Below are positions 1-5,226 of a DNA stretch of 6,142 nucleotides, in pieces. Origin of the DNA: Flavobacteriales bacterium (GTDB lineage: Bacteria; Bacteroidota; Bacteroidia; Flavobacteriales; Flavobacteriaceae); assembly GCA_026983815.1 (NCBI GenBank), contig JALSTJ010000448.1, positions 1 through 6,142 of the forward strand, given 5' to 3'. The position numbers and the translations under genes were made by a program. Position 1 is the stretch's first letter. Each line of letters opens with the position of its first letter. The notes beneath the pieces were generated by a model that made no database searches, had not been told where the DNA came from, and saw nothing but the letters and a program-made list of their open reading frames with translations.

Positions 1-178
1 ATCCGGGCACTCCTTCAAGCAAGATATGTCCTTTTCCTAATAATCCGATTAACAAACGGTCAATCATCTTATCCTGACCGACAATCACTTTGTTAATTTC
101 CAATTTTAACAAATCGACAAATTCACTCTCGCGCTTTACAATTTCATTAAGCTCGTTAATATTTATATTTTGTTCCAT
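1..178 (-). CDS. MoxR-family AAA+ ATPase (N-terminal fragment, cut by window edge)
   Basis: The reverse strand from ATG at 178 reads 59 residues with no stop before the edge. After a helical, acidic N-terminus comes VIVGQDKMIDRLLIGLL (residues 31-47) and then HILLEGVPG (51-59). This is the typical opening of MoxR ATPases: the I-V-G-Q box, then the beta strand leading into the Walker A loop (GVPGxxKT), which is cut after GVPG. MoxR proteins are cytoplasmic AAA+ chaperone-like ATPases that usually sit beside DUF58 and von Willebrand A-domain genes and help mature or activate partner proteins. The partner genes would lie to the left, outside the window. The ATG at 178 gives the usual N-terminal length. 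The gene is divergent from the patatin gene. Walker B, sensors and substrate cannot be judged from the fragment. Confidence 0.88.
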   Translation of the reverse strand, partial: MEQNININELNEIVKRESEFVDLLKLEINKVIVGQDKMIDRLLIGLLGKGHILLEGVPG

Positions 179-208
179 AACTAAAAATTTTTCACAACAA
201 TTTTACAA

Positions 209-216
209 CAAAATTA
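209..216 (-). promoter_or_regulatory. Possible -7 box for the MoxR gene
   Basis: The minus strand reads TAATTTTG, an exact match to the Bacteroidota -7 consensus TAnnTTTG. It lies 30 bp upstream of the MoxR ATG, so the transcript would have a leader of roughly 25 nt. I find no clear TTG-type -33 element at 17-23 bp upstream. In DNA this AT-rich, a lone 8-mer of this degeneracy can occur by chance, so the call is tentative. Confidence 0.35.
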
Positions 217-337
217 TGCCAATGTCTGTTAATAAAAGTATAAAATATGTTTTTTTAAGAATTTTTTAAAAAATAAATTAAAATTATGTAAAACCGACTG
301 ACAATTTTTCAGGTAAATTAGACATCGGTAAATATTA

Positions 338-385
338 TAAATTTGAATAAATTGAAGTATCTTTGAACAAGTTTAAATTTGGATA
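338..385 (+). promoter_or_regulatory. Clustered TAnnTTTG boxes and direct repeat before the patatin gene
   Basis: Three exact matches to the Bacteroidota -7 consensus TAnnTTTG occur here: TAAATTTG (338-345), TATCTTTG (358-365) and TAAATTTG (374-381). The first and third belong to an 11/12 direct repeat, TAAATTTGAATA (338-349) and TAAATTTGGATA (374-385), 36 bp apart start to start. Only the third box has a TTG (352-354) at normal spacing (19 bp), and it would start transcription at or next to the ATG at 385, giving a leaderless message. The middle box would give a leader of about 10-15 nt and the first about 30 nt, but neither has a clear -33 partner. I infer that the patatin promoter lies here; which box is used is open. 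Confidence 0.45.
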
Positions 386-2607
386 TGAAACAATATCTTT
401 CTTTTTTGTTTATTCTTATTTTCTTTGGGATCCACGCACAAAATCAAAAGCAGGACAGTATTTATCGCCCTAAAATCGGATTGGTTTTGAGCGGTGGCGG
501 TGCCAAAGGATTAGCACATATAGGCGTCCTGAAAACTTTGGAAAGATATCACATAAAACCCGATTTTATTGCGGGCACCAGTATGGGAGCAATTATCGGA
601 AGTATGTATGCAGCCGGCTATTCTGCCCATCAAATAGATTCAATTTTTCACAGTTTGGATTATGATGCTATCATGTTTGATACCAAAGAAAGAAAATACT
701 CCAGCTTTTTTGAAAAGAAAAATGGACCTAAATATATACTAAAACTTCCTTTTTCATTAAAAAAAATGAGTGTCCAAATGCCAAAGGGCTTGTCCAATGC
801 TCAAAACTTATATAGCACCTTGGCAGAAAATCTTATTTCGACAAATGATATAAAGAATTTCAATAAACTAAAAATACCTTTTTTCTGTATTTCCACAGAT
901 ATCGAAAATGGTAAACAAATTTTATTTAATAAAGGTTGGCTTCCTCTTGCCGTAACTGCCAGCGCATTATTACCTACAGTTTATAAACCGATAGAATACG
1001 ATAATAAATTGTTATTGGATGGTGGAATTGTAAATAATTATCCTGTAAAAGAATTACGAGATATGGGAGCGGATATTATCATTGGCTCTGATGTTCAAGG
1101 AAAAATTCTTAATAAGGAACAAATTGAGAATATACAAAATATTATGGATCAAATTATAAGTTTTCAAATGTACAAAGAAATGCCTTTGAAAAAAGTGCAA
1201 ACCGATATATACATCCATCCGAATATAAAAAATCTGAGCGTTACTGATTTTACAAAAATTGATACAATTATTCAACGTGGTTATACCGAAGCCCGTAAAA
1301 TTTTAGATAAAAAACAAAAATTAATTCCTCAAAATAGAGCTACTGAAATCCAAAGCTTACATTACAAAAAACCTGACAGCATTATATTTAATAAAATAAT
1401 TATCAACGGATTACATAATTATCGAAGAAACTATATTTTAGGAAAATTAGGTTTTATCCCCAATAAAAAAATTAGTTATAAAGATTATATCGAAGGTTTA
1501 AACAATTTGATAGGAACCGATAATTTTGATCAAGTTTTTTACCATATTAAACATCTGAAATCTCGGCCGGAATTATTCATTAATATCAAAGAAAAAGAAA
1601 ATAAAGCTTATGTAAATCTGGGATTCCACTATAATCGATTATATAAAATCAATGTCATAGGAAATTTTGAAAGAAAACATCTATTGACCAAAAATGATTT
1701 GTTTTCTATAGATATCATCGGTGGTGAGAAAACACGCTTTAATATCAATTATCTCATTGACAATGGATTTGGTTGGAATATCAGTTGGCATACAGGATAT
1801 CATAGGTTCAGCACACAAGTGCAATCCGAATTATTTTTTGAAAATCCTTCAATTAATCAACTGGATTTGAATGTTGAACAATTACAAAACAAATTAAGTT
1901 TTGACGGTGGGCTCAATCACGCAATCAATCTTTCCATAGGGATTCAACATCTTTACAAAAACTATTATACCAATGTTTTTTCCGGTGAGAGTAATGATTT
2001 ACCTTATATTATCGGGAAAAATCATTATTTAGGTAGTTTTGTCAATTTAAATATTGATAACAGAGACAATTTTGATTTTCCAACCAAAGGAATTTATTTG
2101 TTTCTTTCTTGGGAATATTTTCCAATTTCAAGTAATTATTATAGAAATTTTTATCCATTTTCTTTATACAAAATTCAATTGGAATTTATTCAAAATTTTA
2201 GTAAAAGAATATTTTTTCAACCAATCATTCACGCTGGATATAGTTATGCAAAAAAAACCTCTTTTGAAAATGATTTTTATTTGGGTGGCGAAATAAATTA
2301 TATTAATTTTGAAAATATGGATAATTTTTCAGTTTTAGATCCCGTTTCCATCAGAGCGACCAAATATTTAATGACTAATCTAAATATAAAATATCAGTTC
2401 ATCAAAAACCATTATCTAAAATATGGGTTGGACTACTTATTCTATGATCGTTCTCATGATTTTCCGGGAGCTAATATCGCATCGGTTTTGGGTCATCAAA
2501 TTGCCTATGAATATAATTCTTTCTTAGGACCGCTTCGGGTTTCATTTTCAAGAATTCCTCAATTGAAAAAAAATGTTTTTTCTTTTTCATTTGGATACAA
2601 TTTCTAA
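385..2607 (+). CDS. Patatin-like phospholipase with POTRA and Omp85-type beta-barrel (type Vd secretion-like)
   Basis: A 740-residue outer-membrane protein. Residues 1-18 form a signal peptide ending IHA|QNQ. The patatin domain (about 29-310) carries the oxyanion loop GGGAKG (37-42), nucleophile elbow GTSMG with Ser66, and the DGG motif with Asp212, so the Ser-Asp dyad is complete and lipid acyl hydrolase activity is expected. A single POTRA-like segment (about 333-403) is followed by a beta-barrel (about 407-740) with the Omp85-type NRDNFDFPTKG stretch (559-569) and a C-terminal Phe suited to BAM-dependent insertion. This order matches PlpD of Pseudomonas and FplA of Fusobacterium; whether the lipase is displayed or released cannot be told. 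I place the start at ATG 385. An in-frame TTG at 379 would add only two residues and overlaps a promoter-like box. The gene is AT-rich, and the DUF3108 gene follows 40 bp downstream. Confidence 0.93.
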   Translation: MKQYLSFLFILIFFGIHAQNQKQDSIYRPKIGLVLSGGGAKGLAHIGVLKTLERYHIKPDFIAGTSMGAIIGSMYAAGYSAHQIDSIFHSLDYDAIMFDTKERKYSSFFEKKNGPKYILKLPFSLKKMSVQMPKGLSNAQNLYSTLAENLISTNDIKNFNKLKIPFFCISTDIENGKQILFNKGWLPLAVTASALLPTVYKPIEYDNKLLLDGGIVNNYPVKELRDMGADIIIGSDVQGKILNKEQIENIQNIMDQIISFQMYKEMPLKKVQTDIYIHPNIKNLSVTDFTKIDTIIQRGYTEARKILDKKQKLIPQNRATEIQSLHYKKPDSIIFNKIIINGLHNYRRNYILGKLGFIPNKKISYKDYIEGLNNLIGTDNFDQVFYHIKHLKSRPELFINIKEKENKAYVNLGFHYNRLYKINVIGNFERKHLLTKNDLFSIDIIGGEKTRFNINYLIDNGFGWNISWHTGYHRFSTQVQSELFFENPSINQLDLNVEQLQNKLSFDGGLNHAINLSIGIQHLYKNYYTNVFSGESNDLPYIIGKNHYLGSFVNLNIDNRDNFDFPTKGIYLFLSWEYFPISSNYYRNFYPFSLYKIQLEFIQNFSKRIFFQPIIHAGYSYAKKTSFENDFYLGGEINYINFENMDNFSVLDPVSIRATKYLMTNLNIKYQFIKNHYLKYGLDYLFYDRSHDFPGANIASVLGHQIAYEYNSFLGPLRVSFSRIPQLKKNVFSFSFGYNF

Positions 2608-2647
2608 TTTTGGAACAATGTTTGTAATTATCTAACCAAAAAAGTAT

Positions 2648-3412
2648 ATGAAAAAGATTTATTCAATATTATTATTTTTTGTTTTATTAATACTAAACGC
2701 TCAACAACCTGCTTATCAACCTGGTGAACATTTTAAATTCAAAATTCATTATGGAATTTTTAATGCCGGTTATGCAACATTGGACTTAAAAGAAGATATT
2801 TTTCAAGGAAAAAAATTACTACATGCAATTGGAAAAGGGTGGACTACCGGAATATCACGTTGGTTAATGAAAGTTAATGATAATTATGAAAGTTATTTTG
2901 ATTATGAAAATCGTCCAATCCGTTTCATAAGGCATATCTATGAAGGGGGATATACCAAAAATGTAGAACTACGCTTTGATCACGACAATCAAAAAGTGCA
3001 AGTAATAGATAAAGAAAAAAATAAGGTCAAAAATTTTGATATACCTTCCAAAATCAATGATATGGTTTCTGTTTTCTATTATTTGAGAAATGTCAATACG
3101 TCAAATCTACATGCTGGAGATCAAATTCAAGTGGATATGTTTTTTGATAATGAAGTATATCCTTTTAGACTTAAAATATTGGGGAGAGAATATCTTAAAA
3201 CCAAATTTGGAAAAATAAAAGCTTTAAAATTACGCCCAATTGTCATGTCCGGAAGAATTTTTAAAGAAGATGAAAGTTTAACCATGTGGATTAGCGATGA
3301 CACAAACAAAATCCCTTTATTGATTAAAGCCGACTTATTGGTGGGTTCTTTAAAAGCAAGTCTCATTGAATACAAAGGTTTGGCTCACCCTGATGCATTA
3401 GCGGTAAAATAA
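2648..3412 (+). CDS. Secreted DUF3108 domain protein
   Basis: A 254-residue protein with a signal peptide (1-18, ending LNA|QQP) and then one domain that fills the rest. I recognise the DUF3108 family from the start of the mature part, PGEHFKFKIHYGIFNAGYA (25-43), the tryptophan-rich GKGWTTGISRWLMKVNDNYESYFD stretch (63-86, alternating polar and hydrophobic residues) and the closing MWISDDTNKIPLLI strand region (213-226). The family is common in Bacteroidota and proteobacteria, is predicted to be mostly beta-stranded, and has no established function. With no lipobox or membrane segment after the signal peptide, it is probably periplasmic. It lies 40 bp after the patatin-barrel gene on the same strand and is probably read from the same transcript, which suggests, without proving, an outer-membrane or lipid-related role. 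The ATG follows an A-rich stretch with no Shine-Dalgarno, as is usual in this phylum. Confidence 0.88.
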   Translation: MKKIYSILLFFVLLILNAQQPAYQPGEHFKFKIHYGIFNAGYATLDLKEDIFQGKKLLHAIGKGWTTGISRWLMKVNDNYESYFDYENRPIRFIRHIYEGGYTKNVELRFDHDNQKVQVIDKEKNKVKNFDIPSKINDMVSVFYYLRNVNTSNLHAGDQIQVDMFFDNEVYPFRLKILGREYLKTKFGKIKALKLRPIVMSGRIFKEDESLTMWISDDTNKIPLLIKADLLVGSLKASLIEYKGLAHPDALAVK

Positions 3413-3440
3413 AAAAAGCGACTGATTGCCGCTCTTTTAT
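3400..3440. terminator. Shared terminator hairpin between convergent genes
   Basis: Only 31 bp separate the two convergent stop codons. On the minus strand the stem AGCG/CGCT (3433-3430 with 3420-3417, 9-nt loop) is followed directly by seven T (complement of 3411-3417), a good intrinsic terminator shape for the multicopper oxidase transcript despite its short stem. On the plus strand an overlapping 8-bp stem can form, AGCGGTAA (3400-3407) with TTGCCGCT (3426-3433), containing one G-T pair and followed by CTTTTATATTTTAA. The two folds share one arm, so each strand may use a different hairpin. The plus-strand stem begins in the last codons of the DUF3108 gene. Confidence 0.55.
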
Positions 3441-3443
3441 ATT

Positions 3444-5165
3444 TTAATTTTTAATAAATTTTCTTGTATATATTTTATCATCTGTATAAACCTTCAAAAA
3501 ATACGTCCCTGACGATAAAGTATAAACCGGAAATGACATCAAATAATTTTGCTCGTTTTTATGAAAATGATTTTGATATACAATTTTTCCCGATGCATCA
3601 ATTATCAAGTAAGACTTTATCTTTTCAGCTGTATTTTTCAAAATAAAATTCATATAAATTCCATTAACAGGATTAGGATATAATACGGCTTCATTATTTT
3701 TTAATTCTTCAATTTTATTTGACATATCCACAACTGTAAAACTTCCCATCATTCCCCCATCTTCGTGATTTAACATATGACAATGATACATATACGGAAT
3801 GCTGTCATCTGCAAAATCTTCAAACTTGGTGATAAATTTAATACTTCCGCCGCCGGCAGGAACCAAAAACGTATCGTGCCAACCTTGTGCGTAAGCCGGT
3901 ATATTCGTGCTTCCGTTAATACTCAAAATTTGAAACTGAATATCGTGCACGTGAAAAGGATGGGCAATGGCGGAATTGTTCGTTACCGTCCAAACCTCCG
4001 TATTATTCAAGGGCACTGTCAGGTTAATCGTATTCATATCAAAACTGACACCGTTGATGGTAAAATCGCCATTTAATTGATTGAAGCCCATCGTTACCGG
4101 TCTCAATGTAAAATTTCTTTGTGCATCGGCCATGTTTTCATCCATCGGGACGATAGTGGATAACTGTGCCGGAATGCTAGTAACGGGATTAGCGGTTTGC
4201 GATACTACTCGTAATTCCAAAACATTAAAATCGTTACCGTTCAACGCATTGGGATTGTAATTATTCAAAGTCATATTGGCATTCATACCGGGGTTGGTTG
4301 CTCCGTAAATACCGTTGCCGAACTCCGAAGCATAACTCATCAAATACAGCGTTTGATTTTCCATCCCGTTTAAATTCACCAAAATTTCGGCTCTTTCACC
4401 GGGCGATAACGGCAAACGTGTCAGTTGTTCGGGCGCTTCGAGCAAACCGCCGTCGGTAGCAATCAAATGAAACGGCATATTGCCGGATAGACCGAAATTA
4501 AAAACCCTTTGGGACGAGCCGTTCAATAATCGCAGGCGAACTACTTGTGCCGGAACTTCCAGATACGGATTAATCGTTGCGTTCACCATCAATACGTCAT
4601 CGTTGTTACTATGATTGACTATTTGATAATTGCCGTCAAAGTCCTTGGTTTGCACCACCAACGGAAAATCGTCCACTCCGTAGGTTACGGGCAAGCCGGC
4701 ATTTAATTCATTGTTATCGTGAATGATAATCATTCCTGCAATTCCTTTGGAAACGTGTTCGTCGGTATATTCATCCAAATGCGGATGATACCAGTAGGTT
4801 CCCGCGCGGTTCATTACCGTAAATTGCGGATTCCACGTCGTTCCGGGCGGGATAATCGTATGCGGACCGCCGTCATTGGCTGCCGAAATGTGCATTCCGT
4901 GCCAGTGAATAGTGGTTTGCTGTCCCAAATTGTTCGTTACTTGGATATCCACTTGGTCTCCTTGATTCATTATCAAGGTAGGACCCAAAATATTTCCGTT
5001 GACACCCATCGTTGCCGTTTGATGTCCGGTAAAAAATTCATAAGTGCTGTTTTGCAGATTTAATTGATATTGCGATCCGTTTAAAACGGGCGGTATTGAT
5101 AATTGATTTTGAGCTTGGAGTTTTATAATAAAAATTACTGCAACTATTAATAATGTTCTTTTCAT
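3444..5165 (-). CDS. Multicopper oxidase with T9SS C-terminal sorting domain
   Basis: A 573-residue exported laccase/CueO/CotA-type oxidase. It has a signal peptide (1-18, ending LQA|QNQ) and cupredoxin domains. All four copper motifs are intact: HWHGMH (87-92), HPH (127-129), HPFHVH (402-407) and HCHMLNHEDGGMM (461-473). The likely type 1 ligands are His402, Cys462, His467 and axial Met472; the trinuclear cluster would use His87, 89, 127, 129, 405, 407, 461 and 463. Such enzymes couple one-electron oxidation (of Cu(I), phenols or others) to reduction of O2 to water. After a linker (480-493), residues 494-573 form a type A T9SS sorting domain beginning LYPNPV, with the late GTYFLKVYTDD and RKF strands, so the enzyme should be secreted or anchored on the surface. 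Its neighbour, a metal-efflux adaptor, favours a copper-detoxification role, but substrate is inferred. Core and ends differ strongly in base composition (see findings). Confidence 0.94.
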   Translation of the reverse strand: MKRTLLIVAVIFIIKLQAQNQLSIPPVLNGSQYQLNLQNSTYEFFTGHQTATMGVNGNILGPTLIMNQGDQVDIQVTNNLGQQTTIHWHGMHISAANDGGPHTIIPPGTTWNPQFTVMNRAGTYWYHPHLDEYTDEHVSKGIAGMIIIHDNNELNAGLPVTYGVDDFPLVVQTKDFDGNYQIVNHSNNDDVLMVNATINPYLEVPAQVVRLRLLNGSSQRVFNFGLSGNMPFHLIATDGGLLEAPEQLTRLPLSPGERAEILVNLNGMENQTLYLMSYASEFGNGIYGATNPGMNANMTLNNYNPNALNGNDFNVLELRVVSQTANPVTSIPAQLSTIVPMDENMADAQRNFTLRPVTMGFNQLNGDFTINGVSFDMNTINLTVPLNNTEVWTVTNNSAIAHPFHVHDIQFQILSINGSTNIPAYAQGWHDTFLVPAGGGSIKFITKFEDFADDSIPYMYHCHMLNHEDGGMMGSFTVVDMSNKIEELKNNEAVLYPNPVNGIYMNFILKNTAEKIKSYLIIDASGKIVYQNHFHKNEQNYLMSFPVYTLSSGTYFLKVYTDDKIYTRKFIKN

Positions 5166-5185
5166 ATATCAAAATTTTAAGTTTT

Positions 5186-5215
5186 CAAATATAATATTTT
5201 TTCAAAACTGACAAA
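5186..5215 (-). promoter_or_regulatory. Promoter of the multicopper oxidase gene
   Basis: The minus strand has TTTG (5215-5212), an 18-bp spacer and TATATTTG (5193-5186), an exact match to the Bacteroidota -33/-7 arrangement with normal spacing. Transcription would start near 5180, leaving a leader of about 15 nt before the ATG at 5165. The promoter lies wholly in the 61-bp gap after the adaptor gene, so the oxidase can be expressed on its own as well as by read-through. No obvious operator or strong terminator is visible in the gap. Confidence 0.6.
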
Positions 5216-5226
5216 AATCATTTTTT

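Noticed and set aside
261..274. Perfect 14-bp palindrome of six T and six A flanked by A and T
   Set aside because: It lies in a region of almost pure A and T, where such tracts are expected. It has no GC stem, so it is not a convincing terminator or operator.
379..384. TTG at 379 as the start of the patatin gene
   Set aside because: It adds only two residues (M-D) before a normal ATG at 385 and overlaps a TAnnTTTG box. The ATG gives a typical Met-Lys signal peptide start, with the same 18-residue length as the other two exported proteins.
1054..1275. Open frames at 1054-1275 (-), 2054-2296 (+), 3127-3375 (-) and 5542-5760 (+)
   Set aside because: All lie inside the patatin, DUF3108 or adaptor genes in another frame and have no family-like features.
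2590..2624. Promoter for the DUF3108 gene: TTTG (2590-2593), 23-bp gap, AATGTTTG (2617-2624)
   Set aside because: The -7 box misses the first consensus T and the spacer is at the long limit; read-through from the patatin gene is simpler. A weak internal promoter cannot be ruled out.
4719..5063. Open frames opposite the multicopper oxidase (4719-5063, 3777-4076, 3464-3646) on the plus strand
   Set aside because: They are antisense to a strongly supported gene, show no recognisable domain or signal, and follow from the codon use of the real frame.
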